Source: Adiantum capillus-veneris (lineage: Eukaryota > Streptophyta > Polypodiopsida > Polypodiales > Pteridaceae). Taken from it: a stretch of DNA of 64,000 nucleotides. This document shows positions 46,317-57,186 of this stretch, piece by piece. Position numbers and translations under genes: made by a program. The DNA lies in NCBI GenBank assembly GCA_014529385.2, contig CM043945.1, positions 146,718,241-146,782,240 on the forward strand, written 5' to 3'. Each line of letters opens with the position of its first letter. Position 1 is the stretch's first letter. Under the pieces are notes generated by a model, which searched no databases, was not told the DNA's origin, and saw nothing but the letters and a program-made list of their open reading frames with translations.

Positions 46317-49300
46317 ATGAGTAGCGACGAGGATGTGGGACCGTCCAACCGAAACACCTATCTCTCAACGAGGGTCTTATGTCCTTGTAATCAATGCAAG
46401 CATGCTGTGCGATGGACAAGACGTGTTTCTTTGCAGCATGTTCGCGAATTTGGCGAGTTCGATCCATCTATTATAGATCGAGTTGTTGCCAATTATAACT
46501 CGTCGGACTCTGACGCTGGCCAACAAGCAGCAATCTTGCAACCCAATAGACGTGTTCGCAGGCGCTTTGGTCAAGCAGCATATGTGAGGCCACAAGATGT
46601 AGCCTCTGACAGCTCGGGGGATGATCATGCAGAGCACATTCCCAACGAGGCAATGTTTGAGCCCGAGATTGATGAAATGATCGAGACGATCATGGATTCA
46701 GAAAGGCTTATCTATGATGATATGAAAAGTGAAGCCGATACGCCATTGTATAATGGAGCACGTATGTCTAGATTGAAAGCACTCCTGGTTCTTCTCAACA
46801 TGCAGGCAAAGTTTGGATGGAGTGACACTAGCGTCACAGCGCTTTTCAGGTGATCTATTACAATTAGTTTACTTTAATAGAACTCTAAATGTACAATGAT
46901 CTGATAGATTTTTACACGAGTGTATCATATTTTTATGTTGTGTAGATTGCTGAAAGAGCACATACTACCAGCTGACAATGTGATGCCAGATTCCCGAGAT
47001 GAAGCAAGAAAGATTTTGCGAAACTTGGGGATGGATTACAATTCTATCCACGCTTGTCCTAATGACTGCATTCTTTTCAGAGGGGAATACACAGACATGG
47101 AGAAGTGTCCGAAATGTGATTCCGAAAGATATCGAGTAGATCTCCACGGGACAAAATTTCCACAAAAGGTTTTGCGACATTTTCCTCTGCTTCCTCGCAT
47201 AAAGCATTTCTTCGAATGTAAGTCCATGGACGCCCTAGCATCATGGCATGAGGAGAATAAATCTTCGGATGGTGTGCTACGAATTCCTGCAGATTGCGCA
47301 GCCTGGAAACATATAGATGGAACATGGTCGGATTTTGCCAGGGAAGCTCAAAATATGCGCTTAGGCCTGGCTATGGATGGCATAAATCCATTTGGTCAAA
47401 GATCAACATCTTACAGTGTATGGCCCGTTGTCATCGTCAACTACAACATTCCCCCGTGGTTGACTACGAAGAAGGGGCACCTATGGCTAAGCTTGATTGT
47501 GCCAGGGCGATATAAAGTGGGGAATATGGATGTGTATCTTCGTCCAGTATTGGAAGAGCTACAACAATTGTGGATTGGCATAGAGATGGTGGATATGAGC
47601 CGACACACAGGACGACGGAATGCTTTGATCAGAGGCATTCTAATGTGGACCATGCATGACTATGCCGGGCTAGCAGAATGCTCAGGTGATCTATTGACAC
47701 TCCTCACTCAGACACTGTAAATATTGTTTTTTCCCATAGTTGATCTATTATCATGTGTATACATGTAGGGCTTCAAACAAGCGGATATAGAGCATGTGTC
47801 ACATGTGGACCTAGACTGAATGCACGTAGGGTACCCTCACTGAAGAAGAAAATCTACGAAGGTCATCGAGCGTATCTTCCAGAGAATCATGTGTTACGCG
47901 ACGGCTTTTTGGGAAGAGAGCCACCAAGGATGTCTGCACAAGCATGGTTAGAGCAGAAGGAGATGTGCGATGACGGATTGCCTCCAGGGATGAAGAGACT
48001 ATCTCTATGGTACGAGTTACCATACTGGCCCCGACTCATGATCAATCACTTGCTCGATCCAATGCACATATTCAAGAATGTGGGTAATCTACTATGGGAC
48101 CATTTGACCGGCAAGAAAGATACTTTGGGAGCCAGAGTTGACCTTAGAAATGTGGATCGTATGGAGCAATATTGGCCGCAAACAGCGTTTGATGGATTGA
48201 TAAAACTCCCTAAAGCACCATGGATTTTCACAGGAGCCCAAGAACGCAAAGTAAAAGAGGCCATTCGATCTTTGCGGACCCCCACTGGCGTAATGCACTT
48301 GCTCCGAACGTGTTTTACTAAAGAAGGAAAGCTTACCGGTTTGAAGTCACACGATTGGCATAAAATGTGTCAGGTACGTTCATAGTGGTCTTTAATATCA
48401 TTGCATAAAATGTGGACTTTAATATCATTGCTGCACATACTTTACAGTTTATTTTACCGGTTGCCATTGAGGGATGTTTGTCTCTCGACATCCGTAACAC
48501 AATCTACAAACTTGCAAAGCTGGTGCAATGGACCTCACAAAAGGAGATCAACGTAGACTCCATACCATTCGCCAAACTAAATGCTGCGGAGCTTGTGTGC
48601 ATGTTTGAGAAACATTTTCCTACTACAATGCTAACCATTCAGGTGCATCTTCTTGTTCACATAGTTGATGAGGTGGAAATAGCTGGCACAGTTCATTCCA
48701 GATGGATGTTCTTCTTAGAGCGTTTCATGAAAACGCTTAAGGGATATGTGCGTCAAAAGGCACGTCCGGAGGGTAGCATGGCAGAAGGTTGGTTGGTATG
48801 AGAGTCCCTAGTGTACATTGGAGAGTGGCTAGACGGATTTGATAAATCCCGGGACACGCTATGGCGAACCATAGATGATGAGCGCATATCTGGGATTGTC
48901 ATGTGCAATCTCGGTGTTGAGAAGAAGATGACGGAAGATCTAGAGGCTAAAATCAACCGATTTTGCATGCTTCACAATCCAGTGATGCAAAAGTGGATTT
49001 CACAATATGAGGATGCAAAGCAAGAGCGACAAAGGGCACGAATCGAGTGGAGACGCGGAAGACGACCACCGATGCACTATCCAGCGGTTCTGGAGAGCCT
49101 ACCAACCTTCATGAGCTTAAGATGGTTGCACAACCAATTGAAAAGCGCACAACAATGCGGTGATGAAGTGACTGAAGAAGAGTGGGAGTACTCTCGGGGT
49201 TGTGCGACCAAGGTAAGTTTGCAATGTACGACTAGCAAGTGACTTTATTTAATAACGTTTGAACGGCCACTCATAATCTTTGTTCGTTGTAGTATAAGTC

Positions 49301-50045
49301 ATACACAGCAGCATGGTGTAAAGGTCGACATTTTAGGGTGGAACGAATCGACAAAAAGCGTTTTACTCAAGATTGTGGAATCATGGCAAAATTTGAACAG
49401 TCTAGTCGACGACGTTCCTCTGATGCAGATCCTGTGGTGGCGGAACTCACTTACTTCGGCACGCTACAAGAGATTTTGAGGATCGATTACAGAGGATTTT
49501 TTGTCGACTTGTTCGACGTGCAATGGTTCAAGATAATCATGGAGGGTCGCAACGCTACTGTGCGTAGAGGAGAGTCTGGTTTTCTTGAGGTGGATTCTAC
49601 TAAGAAATGGACTGACCTAAGAGACACTTTCGTACTACCCGAGCATTGTGAACAAGTAAGTATGTAAATAGTTAACATCCCCCTTTTACAAGTTATGTGC
49701 TTGAAAGCTCTCATGTAAGTTATGTGGCTCTGGCAGGTAATATTTCATCCTACAAAGTCTACATCAAACTGGTGGTACGTCATAGAGGTAGCCCCTCGTA
49801 GTGCAAGGACGTATGAAGGCTACCATGTGCCAATCATAACGACATCAATGGAGGAGATCAGAGAAGATGCTCAATCAGAAGCTGCTGCGGTGGTGCCAGA
49901 CGAGCATCAAGATGCTACTACTCTATATGGGGTGCATGCAGAGGAGCTACAAAATGAAACAGAGGATATGTGTTTAAACGGAGAGCTCTATATAGATATA
50001 GGAAGTTATGCTGAGTTATGCGAGGATGAGAGAGAGATCTCTTAA
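46317..50045 (+). pseudogene. CACTA transposase (TNP2-type), six exons, one internal stop
   Basis: Proposed exons: 46317-46849, 46946-47685, 47769-48373, 48448-49212, 49293-49654, 49737-50045, all with GT/AG borders and continuous frame. The start MSSDEDVG leads into the N-terminal zinc-type motif CPCNQCKHAVRWTRR (Transpos_assoc-like). Exon 2 has HACPNDCILFRGEY, KCPKCDSERYRVD, LGLAMDGINPFG and WPVVIVNYNIPPWL; exon 3 has GYRACVTCG, ELPYWPRLMINHLLDPMHIF and LKSHDWHKM. These are standard TNP2 landmarks, including the conserved acidic motifs. Exon 4 contains a TGA at 48799-48801 (after EGWLV) with sense sequence continuing (ESLVYIGEWLDGFDK), so the copy is probably defective unless read through. 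Confidence 0.9.
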
Positions 50046-50317
50046 AGCCACAAATATTGTATTTGAACAATTTTGCTCCGTGTTGTAAAAGCTCTGGCTC
50101 TCTAAGTACCTTCCATGGTGTATAACGCTCTTTTCTACTCGCGCTCACATCTTTTGATTGAAAATTATGAGTTTTCGACTTGCCTCTTCTATCACTCGAT
50201 TCATTGCGTCATTGTATTTATATGCGTCATTACGTCATTGTATTTAATGGTCTTTGCGTCATTGTCTACTCTATTCATTCAATATTAAGTTTAAATATTC
50301 GTGTGTTTAATGCAGGT

Positions 50318-51631
50318 ATGGATGATGAGGAGTTTCTTTCTTCTTTGTCACCGCAGCAGAGACAGTGGTACGTGGAGCGTCATCGCTCTGGCGCATCATC
50401 GCGCATTCCTACACCATCCGCATCTCCCTCTCTTTCGGAGCATTCGGCGCGCTCCGAAGCCTCGTTGTCGATGAGACGAGCTTCACACTCGTCTAGACAC
50501 CGGCGCTCTAGTGGTGGTGATGGCGGTTGTTGTGGGGATTCTGCCACCGATGCCTCCACACCGCCTCGTGTTCGACGAGGCTCTTTACCCTCCCCTTCTT
50601 TGCCCGCCCCCACACCAGCCACAGCATCGCCATCTACGCCAGGTTTTGCACGGCTGACTGTTCCTAGAAGCTACACACCTCTACCTACTCCGCCAAGAGC
50701 CACCCCACTCGACACTCCTCACTTCGGGGCCCAGATGCCAGTGGAGACACCTGACGTCCGTACCCCCATCGACACGCCGCTAGAGACCCCTGCCGGGACA
50801 CCCAGGTTCACGCGTCACCGGCCAGAGGGCTTGCCTTACTCCGTCGACATCAGCGACGGCATCATCATGGATGATGACGGCAAGAAGGTGATCTCGCGCA
50901 TGCGTGGTCTTTGCTCTCAGTTGTTTAGACACTACATACTAAACGAATGGAGTGAAGTACCAAGTGATTTAAAAAACACAGTCATCAGCATACTTCATGA
51001 TGAGTTTCCCGTTCCAACACGGGATTAGCGCTTCAATGAAGACCTGATGAAGATTCGAATGCGCGAATACTGCAAACACAAGCATTCCGAAGTGCAAAAA
51101 GCAATCAAGATTGGGTGGAACAGGCCAGATTGGCTGGCCAAAGAAGATTGGAAGAATGCGAAGAAAGCAGCGCGCGAGAATCCCGACAAGTGGAAGCAAC
51201 AAAAGGATGCAGCCAGAGCGCGAGTAGAGGCAGGGAGCTCGCACCACTTGGGGAGCGGTGGATGGGCATCATTTGAGGCCGATTTTGTAAGTCTTTTCAC
51301 ATTGCTCTTTATGCATGTTCGATAGTTTAGGGTTTATGAGTTTTTTAGTTCTAACATAATGAAATCTTTGTATGTTTTGACAGTGGTCGATGACAGGACG
51401 TGATCCCACACCGTACGAGCGCGAGTACGCAGGCAGGAAGGGCTTAAACGCCCTGATGGATATTCTCAATTCTCGTGGCGGCATGGTTAGTATTAGGGTT
51501 TACTCTTTTTTATTTTTTGTATTGTTTTATAAATGTCGTTATATGTTTATACTTACTGAAAGCTGTCTTATTGTCTTTTTTTGCAGAATCCGACAGATAC
51601 GCCGGTTGGACGCAATGAGACGTCTGACTAG
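50318..51631 (+). pseudogene. Second CACTA gene (plant transposase Ptta/En/Spm-like), three exons, one internal stop
   Basis: Start ATG 50318 (MDDEEFLSSLSPQQRQWYVE). Proposed exons: 50318-51286, 51384-51485, 51587-51631, with GT/AG borders. The N-terminal part is Ser/Arg-rich and then a Pro/Thr-rich disordered region. The conserved part follows a TAG at 51026-51028 in the same frame: RFNEDLMKIRMREYCKHKHS, IGWNRPDWLAKEDWKNAKKA, then KAARENPDKWKQQKD, SSHHLGSGGW and, after the first intron, GRDPTPYEREYAG. This layout is that of the En/Spm TNP1/Transposase_24-type companion protein, which binds the subterminal repeats. The single nonsense codon splits it. Confidence 0.75.
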
Positions 51632-51989
51632 ACGACGTCAGTTTAGCCGTAGCTAGATAGCATTAGTTTAGGGTTTCTCATAGCTTATGTATCATGAGAC
51701 GGATTTTATACGTCTTTTTGAACCATGTATATTATTACATTTGTCACCGCAGTTCCTTTTGCCAATCAATTCTTTATGCCTATGATGTTGTACAATTGTC
51801 ATTATTACATTTGCCAATCAATTCATTTTGCCTATGATGTGTACAATTGTCAATTTTGCAAACAATGCGTCTTGTGGGTGACTATTTTGGGTCTATTATC
51901 TACTTTTGCACTTTTTTTAAAAAGTGAATCAAGTACAATATGGTTGATGGGTGGCACGGCATTCAATGCCCTGCCACCAAAAAAATATT

Positions 51990-52241
51990 CTCTCAGGCGT
52001 CGCTATAAGCGTCGCTATTTATGGCTCTGTAGCGTCGCTATGAGCGTCGCTATAGTCTTCTGTGTAAACGTCGCTATAGGCGGCGCTACAGGCGTCGCTA
52101 TATAGCGACGCATGTAGCGACGCCTATAGCGACGCATATAGCGACGCTCGTAGCGATGGTTGTAGCGACGCCGGGGGTTATAAAAACCCAATGTATTTCC
52201 GTCGCTAACAGCGTCACAAGAGCACACAACCTCTTGTAGTG
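51990..52241. repeat. Right subterminal array and terminal inverted repeat of the CACTA element
   Basis: About a dozen copies of gcgtcgctata-like units in both orientations from 51996 to 52215, with an inverted pair centred at about 52100 (gcgtcgctatatagcgacgc), then the terminus TCTTGTAGTG. The units match those at the left end. Confidence 0.9.
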
Positions 52242-52456
52242 GGGGGACCGGCTCCACATAAATCCGGTCCTCAACTGTTGTCATGTTCTCTAAATTCTCT
52301 CTCTTGCAAAAGTATTGTCTATGCCAAGTTAACTAATTGCTATGATTATGTTGCTATCTTCAATTATGTCAACCCGCTATGCTCACAACATCATTTCTTG
52401 AAAGTACTCTCATTAAATTACGCTACTCTCAAATTGAATAGGCAAATTCCATTACA
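52242..52456 (+). repeat. 3' LTR of element D, last part
   Basis: Continuation of the LTR after the CACTA insertion, matching 37144-37360 and ending CCATTACA. The open frame here is shared with the 5' LTR and is not a gene. Confidence 0.92.
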
Positions 52457-52950
52457 TATTGTATCCATCTTGAGACTGCGTGGAATGAACCTATAGATGC
52501 CTTGTCAGTGCAGGCCTACATTGCAAAGTGTCAAGGAAACAAGGCACTTGTTGAAGAAAACTGTAGGAGAGAAAATGGGGATGAAGGTCCCTCAAACAGG
52601 GCTACTAGAGGTGGAGGGAGAAAGGATCGGAGTCCCTCTCAAGAGCCCATGGCAAGGGATCCTCCATCACAAGAGGTACCAATGAGAGATGTTGCACCAA
52701 AGGAGAAGCAAGATAAATAAAAGAGCAAGGGGAATGCCCATCATACAAGCTACTATCAGCTTCCACAGATTTGAAGAAATTTTTAGAGGAAAGGATCTTA
52801 AATAGCAAGGTGTAGTTTACATTGGGATAAGTCATTGGCATTGCAAAAAGAGAGTTCCACGAGGAAATCATTGATATCATAAGAAGGAAGTGACAAGCTT
52901 TAACAGAGTCTATCCAATCAGAGGCTGAAGAGAGTGCTTCAAAGACACGT
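52457..52950 (+). pseudogene. Element H gag, 3' part
   Basis: The reading frame left at 35772 resumes in phase: YCIHLETAWNEPIDALSVQA, then a charged, Arg/Pro-rich stretch, and LSTDLKKFLEERILNSKV at about 52760-52805. Stops at about 52808 and 52823 and a TGA near 52890 interrupt a helix-forming segment (GIAKREFHEEIIDIIRRK) just before the protease. Confidence 0.65.
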
Positions 52951-53601
52951 GTGATACAAGTACAACAAATAGATGAAGATGAGAATTTTGTAAGCTGCTA
53001 CCAGTCTTCGGACGGCAGAAATAGGAATGTTAAATTTCAAGATGAAGATGAAGACAAAGCCACTCATAAGAGCCACTATTCTAGAAACCATTATGCAAGG
53101 GCTACAACAGAAACCTTGGTTAAGGTGGGAGACCTTGAGGAGCCTTATGTGGCCTTGATAGACCATGGTTCGGAGATTAGACTCATGTCCAAGAGTCTCT
53201 ATACGAAGGGAAAGTGGCCAATTGATACTGACCATGGGTGGATGATTAGGGCTGCAAACAACTCATCCAGGGATCTCTATGGTGCTTGTCCAAATTTTAA
53301 TGTAACCATAGGGGATGTGAAAGGTGAGCAAAATTTCTTTTTTCAAGAGATGTCAAGCTATCCTCTAATCCTTGGACAACCATACATCACTGCAATGCAA
53401 ATGGAGACAAAAGTATTGGATGATGGATCTGCCTATGACAGGGTCAAAAGCAAAGATGGAAAACGAGTTGTTCAATTTTTGACAGTTTGCATTGGCCATG
53501 AGCAATATCGTGACGGCTTAAGGGATCATTTTCTACCAAAACCAAGCAAGGAGTTTCGACATCAAAGGGAGATGAGGGGTTTTGACCGAGTACCATTGTA
53601 A
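52951..53601 (+). pseudogene. Element H aspartic protease
   Basis: Open frame of 216 codons. The active-site strand is YVALIDHGSEIRLMSKSLY, followed by NSSRDLYGACPNFNVTIGDV and the C-terminal YPLILGQPYITAM. The catalytic triad is DHGS rather than DTG or DSG. The surrounding ALIDxGSEI pattern is typical of a retropepsin lineage, so DHGS may be a lineage feature and not damage. The frame stops at 53601 before RT. Confidence 0.75.
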
Positions 53602-55735
53602 AGCGGGAGTGCAGTGGTGCAGAAAGAAAAAGGTTCTCGCCTGATCCAAAGGGAGATGAATCTTTTTCTACAGGTTCCCCACTAGCAAAGGATGGATCAG
53701 TGTCTTTCACAACGTTTGGAGATTTAAAGAAAGGACAAAAACAATATGTAAATAGTGTACAAAGAAAATACAAAAACCATAACTTGCTAGATGAAGACGA
53801 GTACATTTTAGGTGTTTTTGAGGAGGTTTATTTTGTAGATACTATGAGTGATCTCAATGCTATAACAAGTTCTAGTTTTCAACAAGGAAAATGACCTGGT
53901 AAAAGTAGCTTCTATGGACATGTATAGAATCATTGAGTCTTTCAAAGATGAGGAGTTCTTCAATGTGCAAAAAGATCTAGAAGTGCGAGTGGAGATGAAG
54001 TACAAAACTATAGCAAATAAGATGAAACTAGTGGCATTGCATTTGCCTACAGATTGCAAGGAAACTATGGATCAGGCTTCTTTGCAACCTAGTCTCCGGG
54101 ATCCAAAAAGAATTGGACACAAGTTTACACAAGATTCATTGAAGATGTTGAAAGTTGGAGGCAATGACTCCTTGACAGAGATTGAAAGAAAATGCTTTGA
54201 ACAGACACTCTCCAAACATGGAAAAGCTTTTGCATTTGAGCCGCATGAGATAGGGTGTGTGGATCCATCTATAGTCAAACCAATGGTAATATTCATTGTA
54301 TCTCATGTGCCTTGGAATCTACGACCAATTCCACTTCCAAATCTTGCCAAATCTTATAGATTTACTCAATGAAAAGATAAAGATGGGTATTTTGGAACCT
54401 TCATGTGCCCCCTACTCAAGCAGATGGTTCACAGCACCAAAGAAAAATGGAGCTCTACGCTTCATTCAAGACATGTAGCCTGTCAACAAACTCACAATCA
54501 GGAATATGGGTCCAGGGCCAATTGTAGATGAGTTTGCAGAAGCATTTGCGGGAAGGGCAATATATTCTATGGGGGATTTGTACACAGGGTATGATCAGTT
54601 CCAACTAGCAATGGAAAGCAAGGACTTGACTACCATGAGAACACCCTTGGGTTGCACCTTACCGTAGGGAGCAACCAACTCGGTTGCGCACATGATGAAC
54701 GGTATGAACAAAGTCCTTCATGACTTCATACATAATGCCTTTTCTTGATGATTTTCCAATCAAAGTATGCGACTTAGCTAAAAAAGATGAGTCTCTGGAT
54801 TCGAGGGGGTGTCGTAAATATGTAGCAAACCACATCAATGATTGTGATAGAATTTTAACAAGGCTGGAAGAACTGAACCATACATTATCTTGGCAAAAGT
54901 TAGTGTTTGGGGTTGAAGAAATATTGATAGTGGGACATCTTTGTAATCCTCATGCTGACCTTGTCCAACTAAACTAGATGCAATATAGAGGATGAAGGAA
55001 TTATGCGTAAATATCATGGAGGTGAGAAGGTTTCTAGGTGCATGTGTCTTATATCTCATATGTATTCGACATTATGCACATGTCACAAATCCTCTTTATC
55101 AATTGCTAAGAAAGAACCAAAGGTTTCAATGGAATGATGTACATGTAAAAGCTATGAGAAAGTTGAAGCAATTGTTGTTGTCTTCACCAACTTTGAGGAA
55201 GATTGACTATGAGTGTGGAAGACCGGTGATTGTGACAGTGGACACTAGTCCAAAGAGAATTGGATGGTCAGTAGGACAAGACAATGAAGAGAAACACAGG
55301 TATTTGGTGAGGTTTGCGGCCAAGGTTCTAAGCTCTAACCAAAGAGCATATCCACAAGTAAAAAGGGCATTATGGGGGGTGGTTACCGCATTAAAGTGTG
55401 ACAAAGATTACTTCATTGGAGCATCTGTAGTTGTGGAGACTGACTGCTTACCACTTCTAGGGATGATTGCAAGCTTCTCTACTCCTGATATTGCTATGCT
55501 TAGGTGGATTGCTTATATAGAGTCCTTGAACCCAGAACTGAATCACATTGCAGGAAAAGATAATGCAATGGCAAGTATGCTTTCAAGGGCAAGGTATGAA
55601 GATGAGGATAATGTGATTGATGAGGAAGAAGATGTGGGAACAAAATTCTACACAATTTCTCATGCAAAGTGTGATGATATATGCATTGTGTCTTCACTTG
55701 AGTCCTTTTCAGACGAGTTCTATGAGGATGAATGA
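53602..55735 (+). pseudogene. Element H reverse transcriptase and RNase H, decayed
   Basis: Pieces: 53914-54372 is the connector (FKDEEFFNVQKDLEVRVEMK, and HGKAFAFEPHEIGCVDPSIV). 54296-54478 has MGILEPSCAPYSSRWFTAPK and KKNGALRF. 54530-54660 has GRAIYSMGDLYTGYDQFQLA. 54720-54977 includes the active-site FLDDFPIK and a thumb region. 54992-55735 has RRFLGACVLYLICIRHYAHV and an RNase H-like segment (VIVTVDTSPKRIGWSVGQD; ETDCLPLLGMIA; HIAGKDNAMASML). Several stops and frame shifts occur. Confidence 0.7.
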
Positions 55736-57048
55736 TTGCTCATAGGTCGCTACTTGAGTACTTTACAAAAGCAAGATGACTGGACTGAATGAGAAAGAAA
55801 GCATGTGGATTCTTCTTGAGGGATGGCTACTTATGGAAACATCCTAAAAGAAGAGATGGGACTCCATTACAAGTTGTATGTGATAAGCCTACTCAGCTCA
55901 AAGTTATCAAGGAGCTTCATGAAAGCCTATATGCTGGACATTGAGGTGTATGTGATACTTTTTTCAAAGTGAAAGAGAGATATTGGTGGAAAGGGATGTA
56001 TAAGGATGTAGCGGATTTTGTGGAGTCTTGTGTCACATGCCAAATGTATTCCAATGTACGCCATCGTGATGGATTGCATCGTACATACCCATTAGCCATG
56101 CACTATAAATGAGTTGTTGATCTAGTCACAATGCCTTTAGGACTTTGGAAAATGAGATACTTAGTACTTGCATGAGAAGACTTGACAAACCAAGTGGAAG
56201 GGTGTGCATTGAGGACAAAAAATACAAAAGCTGTTTGTAAATTTTTGCTTGAAGATGTAATTTGCCGCTATGGCTGTGTGGGAAAGATAATTGTTGATAG
56301 AGGTGAGTTAGATGCAGATGAAGCAAGCGATTCTTTATGAGAATTGGTATCAAGCTAGCCCGGACCTATCCTTATAATCCAGAGGGAAATGGGAAAAGTG
56401 AAAGAGGACACCCTCCTATTGTCAAATCTTTGGCTAAGGCATGCAAAGGTAGAATGCGTGAATGGCCAAGGTTGCTACCATGTGCTTTATGGACTGATTG
56501 TACAACCCATAGCTTAGTAACTCGTTACATGTGTATTGAATTGATGTATGGTCAAAAGACAGTCATGCCAATTGAGGATGTAGTTCCTACTTGGAACATG
56601 TTACCTTGGCAAGATGGTGTAAGTAGGGAAAGTCTACTTGATTTGTGCATAAAGCAATTAGAAAGAAGACAGAAAGACATAGACATTGCAAAAGCTTGAT
56701 TGAAGGATGCAAGACTAAAGAATAAAGATAGGTTTGATAAAAGAGATAGGCTTCGACCAAAGCCTATTGAAGAGGGTGATTGGGTCATAATGTAGGACAA
56801 TAGCCTTGACAAGCAACACATCACACAAAGAAAACTTGCAAAAAGGTGGTTTGGTCCCTATGTTGTCAAACATGTGCATGGAAATGCTACATATACTTTG
56901 AGGGAGCTCGATGTAACAGAGCTTAAAATTCCCATAGCATGCAAAAGAATCACGATGTTCAAGAGGAGACATGATAATGATCCTTTTGATTCACAACAAG
57001 ATAATGATGAAGAACCTAATGACATTGCTAAAGATGAGGATGAATAAG
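55736..57048 (+). pseudogene. Element H integrase, decayed
   Basis: In broken frames: DGYLWKHPKRRDGTPLQVV, then a zinc-domain remnant LHESLYAGH and CVTCQMYSNVRHRDGLHR, first Asp region VVDLVTMPLGLW, second Asp IIVDRGEL, and in frame 56337-56699 TYPYNPEGNGKSERGHPPI with the Glu. The tail has WFGPYVVKHVHGNATYTLRE and an acidic C-terminus ending at about 57048. At least five stops are present. Confidence 0.7.
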
Positions 57049-57169
57049 CAGAGGATGATCTTCTAGAATTTGCAGAAGATGAAAATGACATCCAAATATT
57101 TGTGGATCTTAATGAAGATTAAACCTACATAGGGAAAATTTTGGCACATGCCGGAGGATGTGTAGGTTC

Positions 57170-57181
57170 AGAGGGGGTGGA
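57170..57181 (+). other. Polypurine tract of element H
   Basis: agagggggtgga lies six bases before the inferred LTR start at 57187. Confidence 0.55.
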
Positions 57182-57186
57182 TATCG

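Larger units (their letters stand above)
44592..52241 (+). mobile_element. CACTA (En/Spm) DNA transposon, complete with two genes
   Basis: 7650 bp bounded by CACTACAAGA at 44592 and its inverted form TCTTGTAGTG ending at 52241, with a 3 bp target duplication ggg. Comparison with D's 5' LTR confirms it: the empty site has six G, the filled site has four plus five. Both ends carry arrays of a GCGACGCT motif. It encodes a TNP2-type transposase with six exons and a second gene with three exons, both on the plus strand and each interrupted by one stop codon. It also holds a captured HMA-domain fragment and long GA/CT tracts. Confidence 0.95.
35773..52456 (+). mobile_element. Element D: chromodomain Ty3/gypsy retrotransposon, interrupted by a CACTA transposon
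   Basis: 5' LTR 35773-37360, PBS 37362-37374, gag, protease, RT, RNase H, integrase and a chromodomain-like tail to 42695, then the 3' LTR 43102-44591 continuing at 52242-52456 after the CACTA insertion. LTRs begin TGTCATAAAA and end ATTACA. The chromodomain and tRNA-Met type PBS place it among plant chromoviruses. No target-site duplication is visible (gagat on the left, tattg on the right). Frames are mostly open but carry several stops and a 180 bp duplication in integrase. Confidence 0.9.
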
